64,000 nt of DNA from Photobacterium aquae (GCF_001029445.1 NZ_LDOT01000002.1:372001-436000); one strand, 5' to 3'. Positions 9,194 through 18,766 are shown, numbered from the stretch's first letter. Translations and numbers: made by a program. Notes: generated by a model not told the origin, from the letters alone.

Positions 9194-10204
9194 ATGGATA
9201 CGACCATTTATACCATTGCCGACAAGCTGTATGACCAACAAGCACTGAGCGAGCGGGAAAGCCAAATTCTGTTCGATGCCATTATCAAAGGCGACATCGA
9301 ACCTATCCTGCTATCAGCACTGCTAACCGCCCTTAAAATCAAAGGCGAAAGCCCGGCCGAAATAGCAGGGGCAGCCAAGGCGCTGCTGGCCAATGCCAAT
9401 CCGTTTCCTCGCCCGGAGTACGACTTTGCCGATATCGTCGGAACTGGCGGTGACGGCCATGACACCATCAATATTTCCACCACTGCGGCCTTCGTGGCGG
9501 CAGCCTGCGGGGTCAAAGTCGCCAAACACGGTAACCGCGGTGTTTCGAGCAAATCAGGCTCTTCAGATCTGCTCGACAAGTTCGGGATCAATCTGGCCAT
9601 GACACCGGAAACCGCTCGGGCAGCCCTTGACGAGCTAGGAGTCTGTTTTCTGTTTGCGCCGGAATACCACGGCGGCGTTCGCCATGCGATGCCAGTACGC
9701 CAAACCATGAAAACCCGAACCGTATTCAACCTGCTCGGCCCGCTTATCAACCCGGCCCGACCGAATATCGAACTGATGGGCGTCTATGATGAAGCATTGG
9801 TTCGGCCTATTGCCGAAACCATGAAGGCAATGGGCATGAAGCGCGCCGCTGTCGTTCACGGCAGCGGGCTTGACGAAGTGGCAATCCACGGCCCGACCAC
9901 CGTCGCCGAGATTGTCAACGGCAAGATCAGGGAATACATCCTGACTCCAGCAGATTTCGGGGTGGAGAGCTACCCGCTAGCAGCAATCAAAGGTGGCGAG
10001 CCGGAAGAAAACCGAGCCATTATTACTAACATCCTGACCGGCAGTGGCACCCCGGCACAAAACGCGGCAGTTGCTGTCAACGTTGCCCTGCTCCTCCGCC
10101 TATTCGGCCAAGAGGATCTAAAAGCCAACACCCAGCAAGCACTTGCCGTCATGGCATCCGGCAAAGCCTTCGACCTGGTCAGAAAACTGGCACAGAGGGA
10201 TTAA
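9194..10204 (+). CDS. trpD: Anthranilate phosphoribosyltransferase
   Basis: The 336-residue enzyme transfers phosphoribose from PRPP to anthranilate. It has the PRPP-binding loop DIVGTGGDGHDTINIST, the KHGNRGVSSKSGSSD motif and the RTVFNLLGPLINP segment typical of TrpD. A GGGAGAATCTAGG leader supports the ATG. The stop codon overlaps the trpCF start by one base. All conserved motifs appear intact. Confidence 0.97.
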   Translation: MDTTIYTIADKLYDQQALSERESQILFDAIIKGDIEPILLSALLTALKIKGESPAEIAGAAKALLANANPFPRPEYDFADIVGTGGDGHDTINISTTAAFVAAACGVKVAKHGNRGVSSKSGSSDLLDKFGINLAMTPETARAALDELGVCFLFAPEYHGGVRHAMPVRQTMKTRTVFNLLGPLINPARPNIELMGVYDEALVRPIAETMKAMGMKRAAVVHGSGLDEVAIHGPTTVAEIVNGKIREYILTPADFGVESYPLAAIKGGEPEENRAIITNILTGSGTPAQNAAVAVNVALLLRLFGQEDLKANTQQALAVMASGKAFDLVRKLAQRD

Positions 10205-11577
10205 TGATGGAAACCGTATTAGCAAAAATTGTGGCTGACAAACGGCTGTGGGTCGAGGCACGCAAAGCCGACCAGCCTTTGGCTTCGTTCAAAGAGGCAC
10301 TGGTGCCTAGCGATCGCAGTTTCTATGATGCGCTGTCCGGCGAGCATGTAGCGTTTATCCTCGAATGCAAAAAAGCCTCACCATCAAAAGGGCTGATCCG
10401 CGATGATTTCAATCTCGATTACATCGCGCAGGTCTACAACAACCATGCCAGCGCAATATCCGTGCTGACCGACGAAAAATATTTTCAAGGCAGTTTTGAC
10501 TTTCTGCCACGCGTTCGCGGCCAAGTTCGCCAACCGGTACTGTGCAAGGATTTCATGATAGATCCGTATCAGGTCTACCTCGCACGGCACTACCAGGCCG
10601 ATGCGATCCTGCTGATGCTGTCGGTACTTGACGACGAACAATACCAAACACTCGCCGCTGTAGCCGAGTCGCTCAATCTCGGGATCCTGACCGAAGTCAG
10701 CAACGAAAATGAACTCGAAAGGGCCATTGCACTCAAGGCCAAGGTCGTCGGGATAAACAACCGTAACCTGCGCGATCTCAGCATCGATCTCGACCGCACC
10801 AAACATCTGGCGCCAAAGCTGCCGGAAGGCACTATCGTGATCTCCGAATCAGGGATCTATACCCACCAGCAGGTGCGTGATCTCGCCGCTTATGCCAACG
10901 GCTTTTTGATCGGCAGCTCACTGATGGCCGAAGACAATCTAGAGCAAGCCGTCCGCAAGGTTATCCTTGGCGAAAACAAGGTATGCGGGCTGACCCACGC
11001 CGATGATGCCGCGTCGGCCTACCAGCATGGTGCGGTCTACGGCGGATTGATTTTCGTATCCAGCTCACCGCGCCAAATTGATATCGAACAGGCAAGAATG
11101 GTAATGAGTGGTGCCCCGCTCAAGTACGTCGGTGTTTTCCGCAATGCCGACCCCGATGCCGTAACCAAAGCCGCCAAAGCACTATCACTGGCCGCCGTCC
11201 AGCTCCACGGTGACGAAGATCCGGATTACGTGCGCACCCTCAAGGCACAGCTACCCGCAGATTGCGAGATTTGGAAAGCACACGGCGTAGACAGCCAATC
11301 TCCCGAGCTGGCCTTATGGGATGCTGATCGCCACCTGCTAGATAGCCGAGCCGGTAGCCAAAGCGGTGGTACCGGTGTCGCCTTTGACTGGCGACTGATC
11401 CCAGACGAACAAAAACAGATCACCATGCTAGCTGGCGGGCTGACCCCAGAAAATGTCTGTGAGGCTGCCAAACTGGGCTGTCGCGGACTGGATCTCAACT
11501 CCGGCGTTGAAAGCGCCCCAGGCAAGAAAGACCCGAACAAATTGAAAGCGGCCTTTGCGGCTATCAGGAAATATTAA
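10204..11577 (+). CDS. trpCF: Bifunctional indole-3-glycerol-phosphate synthase / phosphoribosylanthranilate isomerase
   Basis: The 457-residue fusion contains an N-terminal IGPS domain (TrpC, about residues 1-255, with [22 protein letters not shown] and INNRNLRDL) and a C-terminal PRAI domain (TrpF, with [18 protein letters not shown] and [15 protein letters not shown]). It therefore catalyses two successive steps of Trp synthesis. The first ATG is at 10204 and a second in-frame ATG follows immediately. The fused form is the usual gammaproteobacterial arrangement. Confidence 0.97.
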   Translation: MMETVLAKIVADKRLWVEARKADQPLASFKEALVPSDRSFYDALSGEHVAFILECKKASPSKGLIRDDFNLDYIAQVYNNHASAISVLTDEKYFQGSFDFLPRVRGQVRQPVLCKDFMIDPYQVYLARHYQADAILLMLSVLDDEQYQTLAAVAESLNLGILTEVSNENELERAIALKAKVVGINNRNLRDLSIDLDRTKHLAPKLPEGTIVISESGIYTHQQVRDLAAYANGFLIGSSLMAEDNLEQAVRKVILGENKVCGLTHADDAASAYQHGAVYGGLIFVSSSPRQIDIEQARMVMSGAPLKYVGVFRNADPDAVTKAAKALSLAAVQLHGDEDPDYVRTLKAQLPADCEIWKAHGVDSQSPELALWDADRHLLDSRAGSQSGGTGVAFDWRLIPDEQKQITMLAGGLTPENVCEAAKLGCRGLDLNSGVESAPGKKDPNKLKAAFAAIRKY

Positions 11578-11584
11578 GGAAATA

Positions 11585-12778
11585 ATGATGAGCAAGATTA
11601 ACGCCTATTTCGGTGAATTTGGCGGTCAATATGTACCGCAAATTCTGGTTCCGGCCCTCGACCAGCTGGAAGCTGCCTTTGTTGAGGCCCAACAGGATCC
11701 AGTATTCCGCGATGAGTTCATGTCCCTCTTGAAAGAATATGCCGGCCGCCCGACAGCCCTGACCTTGTGCCAGAACCTGACCAAGGGCACCAAGACCAAA
11801 CTCTACCTCAAGCGCGAGGATCTGCTACACGGCGGGGCCCATAAAACCAATCAGGTTCTTGGCCAGGCCCTGCTTGCCAAACGGATGGGCAAAACCGAGA
11901 TTATAGCCGAAACCGGCGCGGGCCAGCATGGGGTGGCAACCGCTTTGGCCTGTGCCCTACTCGGCCTTAAATGCCGGGTATACATGGGCGCCAAGGACGT
12001 TGAGCGCCAAAGTCCCAATGTTTTCCGAATGAAACTGATGGGTGCGACCGTCATCCCCGTTCACTCGGGCTCAGCTACTCTTAAAGATGCCTGCAACGAA
12101 GCCATGCGTGACTGGTCTGCCAGCTACGACACTGCCCATTACCTGCTCGGCACAGCCGCTGGCCCTCACCCATTCCCGACTATCGTGCGCGAATTCCAGC
12201 ATATTATCGGCGAGGAAACCAAAGCCCAGATCCTCGAAAAAGAAGGCCGCCTGCCAGATGCCGTGATTGCCTGCGTCGGCGGCGGATCGAATGCCATCGG
12301 TATGTTTGCCGATTTTATTGACGAGAGCGACGTCGGCCTAATCGGGGTAGAGCCCGCAGGCAAAGGGCTGGATACCGACATGCACGGCGCACCGTTGAAA
12401 CACGGTAAGCTGGGGATCTTCTTCGGCATGAAAGCACCACTGATGCAAGACGAGTATGGACAGGTCGAGGAGTCTTACTCTGTTTCGGCGGGGCTGGATT
12501 TCCCCTCTGTTGGTCCTCAGCATGCTCACCTTAATGCCATCGGCCGAGCCGACTACGTGGCCGTCACCGATGACGAGGCTCTCGATGCCTTTCAGGCACT
12601 AGCCCGCCATGAAGGGATTATCCCTGCGCTAGAGTCTGCCCATGCTCTGGCCCATGCCCTGAAGATGGTCAATGACAACCCGAACCAAGAACAGTTGCTG
12701 GTGGTTAACCTTTCCGGCCGCGGCGACAAAGATATTTTCACCGTCCACGATATTCTAGATGCCAAAGGAGTGCTGTAA
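11585..12778 (+). CDS. trpB: Tryptophan synthase beta chain
   Basis: This PLP enzyme joins indole and serine to make tryptophan. The PLP-binding Lys lies in GGAHKTNQ, the phosphate-binding loop is [11 protein letters not shown], and the catalytic Glu lies in [14 protein letters not shown], overlapping the trpCF stop, precedes paired ATG codons at 11585 and 11588. A longer in-frame extension inside trpCF is not needed. The length, about 397 residues, is standard. It overlaps trpA by one base. Confidence 0.97.
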   Translation: MMSKINAYFGEFGGQYVPQILVPALDQLEAAFVEAQQDPVFRDEFMSLLKEYAGRPTALTLCQNLTKGTKTKLYLKREDLLHGGAHKTNQVLGQALLAKRMGKTEIIAETGAGQHGVATALACALLGLKCRVYMGAKDVERQSPNVFRMKLMGATVIPVHSGSATLKDACNEAMRDWSASYDTAHYLLGTAAGPHPFPTIVREFQHIIGEETKAQILEKEGRLPDAVIACVGGGSNAIGMFADFIDESDVGLIGVEPAGKGLDTDMHGAPLKHGKLGIFFGMKAPLMQDEYGQVEESYSVSAGLDFPSVGPQHAHLNAIGRADYVAVTDDEALDAFQALARHEGIIPALESAHALAHALKMVNDNPNQEQLLVVNLSGRGDKDIFTVHDILDAKGVL

Positions 12779-13587
12779 TGGATCGTTACCAAGCCCTATT
12801 TGACCGCCTTGCGGCCCGCAACGAAGGGGCATTTGTCCCGTTTGTGACTATCGGCGATCCCACCCCGGCACAGTCGCTGGATATCATCGACACCCTGATC
12901 GCCTCTGGTGCCGATGCGCTGGAGCTCGGCATCCCATTTTCCGATCCGCTCGCTGACGGGCCGACAATCCAAGGGGCAACCATTCGCGCCCTTGAGGCAG
13001 GCACAACACCTACCGTCTGCTTTGAGCTGATAACCACAATCCGGAGCAAGTACCCTGATACCCCGATTGGCCTACTGATGTATGCCAACCTCGTTTTTGC
13101 CAATGGCATCGATAACTTCTATGCCCAGTGCGCCAAGGCCGGTGTCGACTCGGTGCTGGTAGCCGATGTCCCCATCAATGAATCCGCCGAATTCAGGGCT
13201 TCCGCCGAAAAGTACGGTATTCACCCCATTTTCATCGCCCCGCCTAACGCCACAGAAGCTACCCTCAAAAAGGTATCCGAACTGGGGGGCGGTTACACCT
13301 ACCTCCTTTCCCGCGCCGGTGTGACCGGGGCCGAAACTAAAGCCGGTATGCCTATCGGCCACCTGCTTGAGAGCCTCAATGCCTTCAATGCACCACCTGC
13401 ACTTCTTGGTTTTGGTATCTCAGAGCCTGCGCAAGTAAAAGAGGCCATCGACGCTGGCGCCGCGGGGGCAATTTCAGGCTCTGCGGTGGTCAAAGTGATC
13501 GAAAACAACCTCGGAGATCACGATGGCACACTGACAGCGATGGCGGCATTTGTCCGTTCAATGAAAGCCGCTACCCTCTCAGAATAA
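12778..13587 (+). CDS. trpA: Tryptophan synthase alpha chain
   Basis: The 269-residue TIM-barrel protein cleaves indole-3-glycerol phosphate and channels indole to TrpB. The catalytic Glu and Asp sit in [14 protein letters not shown], and phosphate-binding motifs are present near GFGISEP and AISGSAVV. It is the last trp gene, starting at the overlapping stop/start of trpB and followed by a strong terminator, so the operon ends here. Confidence 0.97.
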   Translation: MDRYQALFDRLAARNEGAFVPFVTIGDPTPAQSLDIIDTLIASGADALELGIPFSDPLADGPTIQGATIRALEAGTTPTVCFELITTIRSKYPDTPIGLLMYANLVFANGIDNFYAQCAKAGVDSVLVADVPINESAEFRASAEKYGIHPIFIAPPNATEATLKKVSELGGGYTYLLSRAGVTGAETKAGMPIGHLLESLNAFNAPPALLGFGISEPAQVKEAIDAGAAGAISGSAVVKVIENNLGDHDGTLTAMAAFVRSMKAATLSE

Positions 13588-13602
13588 GCCCTCTCCAATA
13601 TC

Positions 13603-13635
13603 ACACAAAGCCGCCCCCGAGGCGGCTTTGTCGTC
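13603..13635 (+). terminator. trp operon terminator
   Basis: An 11-bp inverted repeat ACAAAGCCGCC / GGCGGCTTTGT (13605-13631) with a CCCGA loop lies 17 bases after trpA. The T tract is short but the stem is strong. Confidence 0.85.
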
Positions 13636-13942
13636 TAGTACCAATCACCGTAAGTCCCCCAGAAACAGCGCAGGGATCAATGCATCACAACCCCGCCACC
13701 TATACCGCAAGCAAGTTGTTAACAAACACGATAGAGTTATCATTAATGTTGCACATTATGATGAGAATATAAATTTATCCGCACTATTATTGATAAGTGA
13801 TATGTTTCCATGTAAAACCACAATTGCAAATATCAAGTTAACAAAAATTACACATCCGAAATAAAAGGCTACTAGCCCACCTTGATATTCATGCTGTAAC
13901 AAAAATCACACATGCAGGACAAACACAACTGAGGAATACAAG
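13632..13942 (+). promoter_or_regulatory. Symporter upstream region with a CRP-like site and direct repeat
   Basis: I see no gene in this AT-rich 311-bp gap. TGTAA-CAAAAA-TCACA at 13895-13910 fits a CRP half-site pair with correct 6-base spacing. Almost the same string, TAACAAAAATTACACAT, occurs 58 bases upstream at 13839. The two copies could be a regulator-binding pair for the symporter gene. Assignment to CRP is tentative. Confidence 0.4.
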
Positions 13943-15163
13943 GTGTTGAAAGAAAAAGGACTAATGGGCAACATCGGGATCCAGGTGGTCATCGCCATGG
14001 TGGCCGGGACACTCGTCGGGGCAATGATGGGGCACTCTGCCAGTATGTTCGCACCGCTAGGCAGCATCTTCATTCACCTGATCAAAATGCTGGTCATCCC
14101 TCTGGTTGCTGTAGCCATCATCGCTGGGGCCGCCAGTCTCGGCGGTAGCCAATCAGCAGGCAAGGTTGGCTTAGCCACACTAGGCTTCTTTGGCCTGACA
14201 TCGGCAGTCGCTGTTGCGCTTGCTCTGTTCATGGGCGAATTATTCCAGCCAGGAAAAGGCGTCGACCTTACCGGTGTTGAGGGCATGTTTTCCAATGTCT
14301 ACGCAAACAAAGGCGACCTACCCGGTTTCTGGGCAACCGTCCTCGGTATGATCCCCACCAATGTCTTTCAATCCCTCAACGAAGCGAACATTCTCCAGAT
14401 TTTGGTCTTCTGCCTCTTTTTCGGTATTGCCGTATCAAAACTGGAAAAACAGCGCCGAGAGCCGCTGGTCAACGGAGTCAACGCCATCGTCGATGCAATG
14501 GTGTGGATGATTAACGTGGTAATGAAAATCGCGCCACTGGGGGTCTTCGGCCTGATGGCTGATGCCGTCGGCACCTTTGGGTTTGGCGCTTTGATGGTGG
14601 TCTTCAAGCTCTTTATCGTCTACATCGTAGCTATTCTGATTTATGGGTTTATCTTCTATCCGGCTTTGATCAAAATATTCAGCAAAACCTCACCGCTCAA
14701 GTTTTTATCTGCCATGATAAAGCCGCAAACGGTCGCACTCTCAACCGCCTCTTCAATGGCCACGCTGCCCGTTACGATGGAAACCTGTGAGGAAGAGCTA
14801 GGCGTTAAAAATTCCACGGCATCGTTCGTCCTGCCTCTGGGTGCGACCATCAATATGAGTGGCAACGCCATCTACTATGGACTAGTTGCCGTATTCTTTG
14901 CCCAGATGTTCACTATTGATCTCGGGATGGGGGCGTATATCGCGATTATTGTCACCTCCACCTTGGGAGCTGTCGGTCAAGCCGGTGTACCGGGTCCTTC
15001 ATTCTTGGTTGTCGCCGTATTACTGGCAGCGGGTATTCCAATAGAAGGCTTGCCGCTACTGTTTGCCCTCGACCGAATATTCGATATGATCCGCACCGCA
15101 CTGAATATCACTGGCGATGCTGCCTGTGCGGTGATTGTCGATAATATGACCGACAGCAAGTAA
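13943..15163 (+). CDS. Dicarboxylate/amino acid:cation symporter (DAACS family)
   Basis: The 406-residue, highly hydrophobic protein has the glutamate/dicarboxylate transporter signature regions, including the serine-rich re-entrant loop TVALSTASSMATLP, GATINMSGNAIYYG and the substrate/cation segment LDRIFDMIRTALNITGD. These place it among sodium- or proton-coupled dicarboxylate or amino-acid symporters of the inner membrane. The Arg in the last motif often accompanies dicarboxylate or acidic amino-acid substrates, but the substrate cannot be fixed. The start is GTG with GAGGA upstream. It is a single gene with its own terminator. Confidence 0.9.
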   Translation: MLKEKGLMGNIGIQVVIAMVAGTLVGAMMGHSASMFAPLGSIFIHLIKMLVIPLVAVAIIAGAASLGGSQSAGKVGLATLGFFGLTSAVAVALALFMGELFQPGKGVDLTGVEGMFSNVYANKGDLPGFWATVLGMIPTNVFQSLNEANILQILVFCLFFGIAVSKLEKQRREPLVNGVNAIVDAMVWMINVVMKIAPLGVFGLMADAVGTFGFGALMVVFKLFIVYIVAILIYGFIFYPALIKIFSKTSPLKFLSAMIKPQTVALSTASSMATLPVTMETCEEELGVKNSTASFVLPLGATINMSGNAIYYGLVAVFFAQMFTIDLGMGAYIAIIVTSTLGAVGQAGVPGPSFLVVAVLLAAGIPIEGLPLLFALDRIFDMIRTALNITGDAACAVIVDNMTDSK

Positions 15164-15185
15164 GCAAAGCAATGACCACATCCAG

Positions 15186-15210
15186 GCAACCGCCCTACTG
15201 GGCGGTTCTA
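15186..15210 (+). terminator. Terminator between symporter and convergent membrane protein
   Basis: An 8-bp inverted repeat AACCGCCC / GGGCGGTT with a short loop is located 24 bases after the symporter stop and next to the end of the convergent gene. Confidence 0.6.
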
Positions 15211-15570
15211 TAACTGCCCCATCGAGATCATCCCCACCGATAATCCCAATATCGTCATTGCAAACATCGATGCGAATTGAATAACCATGGCGACAAAAGC
15301 CAGTACGAAGCCCACCACCGTATTAACCCCGAAAACCAAGGTATAGACTCCCCCTGTCACGAATAAGGAAACCACGAAAGCGAGGAAACCGTCCCCGACA
15401 AATGCAAGCAAAACGCCGGAAATGACAGCCGACAGAATAGTCGCCAGCACACAGACCCCAGCACCAGGACTTTCCAAACCCAAAAGCTTGGCCGCCAACT
15501 TAATCGTTAGAACGGTAAAAAAAAGTATTCCCAATAAAAAAAGAACGAGAAGTTCCATATCAATACCCAT
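15208..15570 (-). CDS. Hypothetical small integral membrane protein
   Basis: About 120 residues, almost entirely hydrophobic, with four probable transmembrane helices separated by glycine-rich turns. I do not recognise a family and assign no function. The start could be at 15570 (ATG, MGIDMELL) or four codons later at 15558; a longer reading from 15603 is less convincing. The gene is convergent with the symporter and divergent from yciB. The composition of the helices and the uninterrupted frame make a real coding region likely. Confidence 0.6.
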   Translation of the reverse strand: MGIDMELLVLFLLGILFFTVLTIKLAAKLLGLESPGAGVCVLATILSAVISGVLLAFVGDGFLAFVVSLFVTGGVYTLVFGVNTVVGFVLAFVAMVIQFASMFAMTILGLSVGMISMGQL

Positions 15571-15800
15571 CTTCCATAACAGAAACCCGCCTAAGTAGAG
15601 CAAAAAACGTTCAAGAAAACACTTCAGAAACAGCTTATCTTCTAGAATATGGACGCATCTTGCTTATATCGTGCACACCATTGCAACAGTGGTAGCTTAT
15701 CCATATCTCTTACGCCATCTCGGCAGCCGCCTCCTCCGAGTTGGCATTGTAGAAATTAGGGGTATGATGGCACTACTTTTTCGTGCTAGTGGCTATCACC

Positions 15801-16388
15801 ATGAAACAACTGATTGACTTTATTCCCCTGCTCATATTCTTCGTTCTCTACAAAACCCATGATATCTACGTGGCTACGGCCGCCTTGATTGCCGCCACCG
15901 CTATTCAGGTCGCTATTGCCTGGTTCAAGCACCGAAAAGTCGAGACTATGCAACTGGTGACCTTTGTCATCGTAACCATTTTTGGCAGCCTCACAATTTT
16001 TCTCCATGATGAAAACTTCATCAAATGGAAAGTCACTATCATCTACATCCTTTTCGCGGGTGGGCTTGCCGTCAGCCAATGGCTCGGAAAACCCTTTATC
16101 AAAAACATGCTCGGTAAGGAAATCACCCTGCCTGATACAGCTTGGCGCAAGCTCAATACCGCATGGGTCTTATTTTTCGTTGTATGCGCGGTAGTGAATG
16201 TCTATATTGCCTTTACGCTCCCGCTCGATGTATGGGTCAGCTTCAAGGTCTTTGGGCTTTTAGCCCTGACTTTGATTTTCTCCCTTGCCAGCGGTGGATA
16301 TATCTACCACCATATGCGTAGTATCCCCGAGCAGACAGAGGACTCCTCTGATCAGCACGGTGCAAATAACCATTCCGATTCCAAGTAG
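15801..16388 (+). CDS. yciB: Septation protein A / inner-membrane protein YciB
   Basis: The protein starts [18 protein letters not shown], closely resembling E. coli YciB, and contains the family segment [17 protein letters not shown]. It has about five transmembrane helices and a hydrophilic tail longer than in E. coli. YciB is an inner-membrane protein linked to envelope synthesis and intracellular septation. The ATG at 15801 is chosen because it matches the known N-terminus; an upstream in-frame ATG adds six residues. It is followed after 14 bases by yciA, as in many gammaproteobacteria. Confidence 0.93.
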   Translation: MKQLIDFIPLLIFFVLYKTHDIYVATAALIAATAIQVAIAWFKHRKVETMQLVTFVIVTIFGSLTIFLHDENFIKWKVTIIYILFAGGLAVSQWLGKPFIKNMLGKEITLPDTAWRKLNTAWVLFFVVCAVVNVYIAFTLPLDVWVSFKVFGLLALTLIFSLASGGYIYHHMRSIPEQTEDSSDQHGANNHSDSK

Positions 16389-16402
16389 TACAGAGTCGCA
16401 AC

Positions 16403-16801
16403 ATGACAACAGAAAACAATATCCCGCGCGGGCAGCTACTGCTCCGCACCCTTGCCATGCCAGCCGACACCAATGCCAACGGTGATATCTTTGGTGGCTG
16501 GATTATGTCCCAGCTTGATCTGGCTGGAGCCATCTTGGCCAAAGAAATTTGCGGCGGTCGCGTTGTTACCGTCTCAGTTGACAGCATCGCATTCAAAGCA
16601 CCGGTTAGCGTTGGTGATGTCGTATGCTGCTACGGTGAATGCAGCCGTATCGGCAACACCTCGATGAGTGTGGCCCTCGAAGTTTGGGTTAAGCCCATCT
16701 GCGTAGAAGGCGTTGGCGAGCGCTACCGAGTCTGTGAAGCGACTTTCAACTATGTGGCCATCGACAGCAACGGTCGTCCCCGCCCTGTTAGCCGCGGTTA
16801 G
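16403..16801 (+). CDS. yciA: Acyl-CoA thioesterase YciA
   Basis: The 132-residue hot-dog fold protein has the YciA motif DTNANGDIFGGWIMSQLD, with the catalytic Asp in it, and VDSIAFKAPVSVGDVV. YciA enzymes are cytosolic hexamers that hydrolyse a broad range of acyl-CoA esters. It lies immediately downstream of yciB in the same direction and is probably co-transcribed. A terminator follows. Length and motifs are normal. Confidence 0.95.
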   Translation: MTTENNIPRGQLLLRTLAMPADTNANGDIFGGWIMSQLDLAGAILAKEICGGRVVTVSVDSIAFKAPVSVGDVVCCYGECSRIGNTSMSVALEVWVKPICVEGVGERYRVCEATFNYVAIDSNGRPRPVSRG

Positions 16802-16810
16802 TGAAATCCC

Positions 16811-16852
16811 TACAAAAAAAGCCCATAGCTAATGCTTGGGCTTTTTTTTTGC
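16811..16852 (+). terminator. Terminator after yciA
   Basis: AAAAAAGCCCA / TGGGCTTTTTT forms an 11-bp stem with an 11-base loop and ends in a nine-T run. It is well placed after yciA. Confidence 0.9.
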
Positions 16853-16903
16853 ATTAATATACAAACCGATACCATCGACCTCAGACTAACAAGGAGATAA
16901 CAA

Positions 16904-17203
16904 ATGTGGTATGTCATTTTTTCCCAAGACGTTGAAAATAGCCTAGAGCGTCGAATGAGTGTTCGTGAAAAGCACCTTGCTCGCCTGCAAGAATTACAAG
17001 AACAAGGTCGACTGCTAGTCGCTGGGCCAATGCCAGCCATTGACAGTGACAACCCTGGCGAGGCGGGTTTTACCGGCTCGACCGTTATCGCCGAGTTTGA
17101 CTCTCTGACCGATGCCCAACGCTGGGCCGATGCTGATCCGTATATCGATGCCGGCGTCTACCAGAATGTTATCGTCAAACCATTCAAGAAAGTGCTGCCA
17201 TAA
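16904..17203 (+). CDS. yciI: YciI family protein
   Basis: The 99-residue protein starts [17 protein letters not shown] and continues with [23 protein letters not shown], the YciI family pattern with a conserved His and Asp in a dimeric alpha/beta-barrel fold. The role is uncertain; the fold resembles muconolactone isomerase-like proteins. AAGGAG lies nine bases upstream of the ATG. The close link to yciB and yciA is conserved in related genomes. Confidence 0.92.
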   Translation: MWYVIFSQDVENSLERRMSVREKHLARLQELQEQGRLLVAGPMPAIDSDNPGEAGFTGSTVIAEFDSLTDAQRWADADPYIDAGVYQNVIVKPFKKVLP

Positions 17204-17231
17204 CCGAGCATCGGCCACAAGAGAATACACT

Positions 17232-17624
17232 ATGATCAAACGAACGCTTGCTTTGCTGGCTACGGTATTACTGGCAGGTTGCGCATCAAACTCAGACGAA
17301 AAAGTATTGGCAGAATTAGCCAAGGCCCGTGCTGCCGCCATCAACCAACAAGCTCCGTACCACAAGATCGATCAATATCAGGTTATGAAGGCGCACGCCA
17401 AAGAGTCAATGGTAGAAATCACCATTCTCTATGGGGGTGGTGGCAAGATCCCACCAACGATGGCCGCCAAGAGCGCCGCAATCAACTATTGTAACAATGA
17501 CGAATTGAGCCCATTGGTCAATGACGGGATCAATTACAATATTGTCATTATGGATATGCGGGGCCGGCCAATGGTTAATCAACCAATCACAGCCCAAACT
17601 TGCAACGATCTCACTGCCAAATAG
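17232..17624 (+). CDS. aspS: Probable type II secretion pilotin lipoprotein, AspS/GspS-beta family
   Basis: The lipoprotein signal peptide ends in LLAGC (Cys18 is the predicted lipidated residue). The mature part is about 110 residues with two further cysteines (in NYCNND and AQTCND) that could form a disulfide. Spacing and pattern resemble the Vibrio AspS pilotin, which guides GspD secretin to the outer membrane. This is recalled family similarity, not a search result. The ATG at 17232 is chosen because it gives an immediate signal peptide. It follows yciI by 28 bases. No type II secretion genes are in the window. Confidence 0.6.
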   Translation: MIKRTLALLATVLLAGCASNSDEKVLAELAKARAAAINQQAPYHKIDQYQVMKAHAKESMVEITILYGGGGKIPPTMAAKSAAINYCNNDELSPLVNDGINYNIVIMDMRGRPMVNQPITAQTCNDLTAK

Positions 17625-17649
17625 ACAAATATCACTAAGATAAACACAA

Positions 17650-17695
17650 CCTAAAGGCTCAACCGCATTGCGGAAGGGCCTTTTTATTCGTAAAT
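17650..17695 (+). terminator. Terminator after the pilotin candidate gene
   Basis: AAAGGCTCAACC, a short loop, then GGAAGGGCCTTTTT. The stem is imperfect, but the T-run and its position between convergent genes support termination. Confidence 0.55.
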
Positions 17696-17700
17696 TAGTT

Positions 17701-18096
17701 TTACCGTTTATTGGCATACACATCCTGATAGATCTGCATCGACAGGTTGTAGTTATACTGGCGGGCGATTTTCTGAGAAAAGAACAGCTGCGGTAACTCA
17801 TACACCGTCAAAGCAATCAAAATGATCCCCGCGTAATAAAAGCCCATCACCAAGGCAATAATGACGATGATCAGCAGCGTAAACTCCACGGCAAAAATCG
17901 CGTATTTGCGTAAGTAGAGATGATGAAAACCGCCCAGAAACAGCCAATTGAGCGCTGCATACGTATCAGGATCTTTCAGCTGCTTTGCTTGCTCCGCAAA
18001 AAAGCGTTTTCTCTGCTCCTGCGGTAGGTCAGCGACCAAGGAACGTAATTGCTCTTCCTTGACTTCCAATGCTTCTATTGACTCAGATCGTAACAT
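17701..18096 (-). CDS. TM2-type membrane protein
   Basis: The 131-residue protein has a hydrophilic, acidic N-terminal half and a C-terminal half with two or three transmembrane segments. The pattern LNWLFLGGFHHLYLRKYAIF resembles the first helix of TM2 domains. Function is unknown. The ATG at 18096 overlaps the end of the YidD-like gene by one base, so it is translationally coupled as the last gene of a three-gene operon. Confidence 0.75.
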   Translation of the reverse strand: MLRSESIEALEVKEEQLRSLVADLPQEQRKRFFAEQAKQLKDPDTYAALNWLFLGGFHHLYLRKYAIFAVEFTLLIIVIIALVMGFYYAGIILIALTVYELPQLFFSQKIARQYNYNLSMQIYQDVYANKR

Positions 18097-18320
18097 TACG
18101 GCACCTCATCTCGAATTTTTTCAACCAAATCGGGTTGGTTGCAGCGTCGGATACGAGCAAGCCCTAACCGCCACCCCTTGATTGCCCCATATTTGATGAT
18201 GCATTGCTTGGTATACTCCGAACACGAAGGCTCAAAATTACACTCAATATTAAAAAGCACTTTTGACCCGCCCTTACTCTGGTAAAAGCGGATCAATTTC
18301 AGCGATGTAGCCTTAAACAA
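18096..18320 (-). CDS. yidD: YidD-like membrane protein insertion factor
   Basis: The 74-residue protein has the YidD core: an N-terminal amphipathic helix (LKLIRFYQ), then CNFEPSCSEYTKQCIIKYGAIKGWRLG, and the basic Arg-Cys motif IRRCN. It lacks the usual HPGG-rich C-terminus, so it is a divergent form. It may be a second copy, since canonical yidD sits between rnpA and yidC near the origin. The start appears to be TTG at 18320, two bases after the upstream stop codon. The role in membrane insertion is inferred from family only. Confidence 0.8.
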   Translation of the reverse strand: MFKATSLKLIRFYQSKGGSKVLFNIECNFEPSCSEYTKQCIIKYGAIKGWRLGLARIRRCNQPDLVEKIRDEVP

Positions 18321-18322
18321 AA

Positions 18323-18538
18323 TTAACGGCCTAGCGTGATGATCACCGCTTCACGCTGCCAAAACAGCATATAGCGCTTACTTTCGATGGTTTGGAACAC
18401 CAACTGCCAGCCATCTTGGGCATATTTGTTCAACTCGGCTTCCATTTTCTGCAACGGCAAACCACTGGCCCCTAATAGCAAGGTACCACAGCCACCTTCC
18501 GCTATATGAATCACTTTATATTCAGAAAAATTTGCCAT
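18323..18538 (-). CDS. DUF4177-like small protein
   Basis: The 71-residue protein has EYKVIHIAEGG at the start and LNKYAQDGWQLVFQTIES in the middle, the pattern of DUF4177 domains, which are small alpha/beta proteins of unknown role. It is the first gene of the operon with the YidD-like and TM2 genes, separated by only a stop codon and two bases. GAGAGAGTCAGG upstream of the ATG is a plausible ribosome site. Confidence 0.75.
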   Translation of the reverse strand: MANFSEYKVIHIAEGGCGTLLLGASGLPLQKMEAELNKYAQDGWQLVFQTIESKRYMLFWQREAVIITLGR

Positions 18539-18701
18539 CCTGACTCTCTCTTATTACCAAAAGTAAATATAAAACAAATTATTAGCGATTCATCATACAT
18601 GATGTGCAATAACAACGGCTATACCCTATAACCCAAGATCACCTGCCGCCATCCACATTCCGGAACTAGCCACATTCAGCATCGGGGTATCCACCGCAAC
18701 A

Positions 18702-18734
18702 AAAAGGCCCGAACGCTGAGCGTTCGGGCCTTCT
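18702..18734 (-). terminator. Strong terminator after the SAM methyltransferase gene
   Basis: A 13-bp perfect inverted repeat AAGGCCCGAACGC / GCGTTCGGGCCTT surrounds a TGA loop. It is 34 bases beyond the methyltransferase stop codon, with a run of T on the minus strand. Confidence 0.85.
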
Positions 18735-18766
18735 GGAAAATTCTATTAGCCGCAACGCGGTTCTAA

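Noticed and set aside
13628..13864. 78-residue open frame in the gap after trpA
   Set aside because: No ribosome site, unlikely composition, and it overlaps the trp terminator and probable regulatory sequence.
18657..18760. Small RNA between the DUF4177 operon and the methyltransferase gene
   Set aside because: Only the strong terminator hairpin is visible; no promoter or conserved RNA feature supports a gene.
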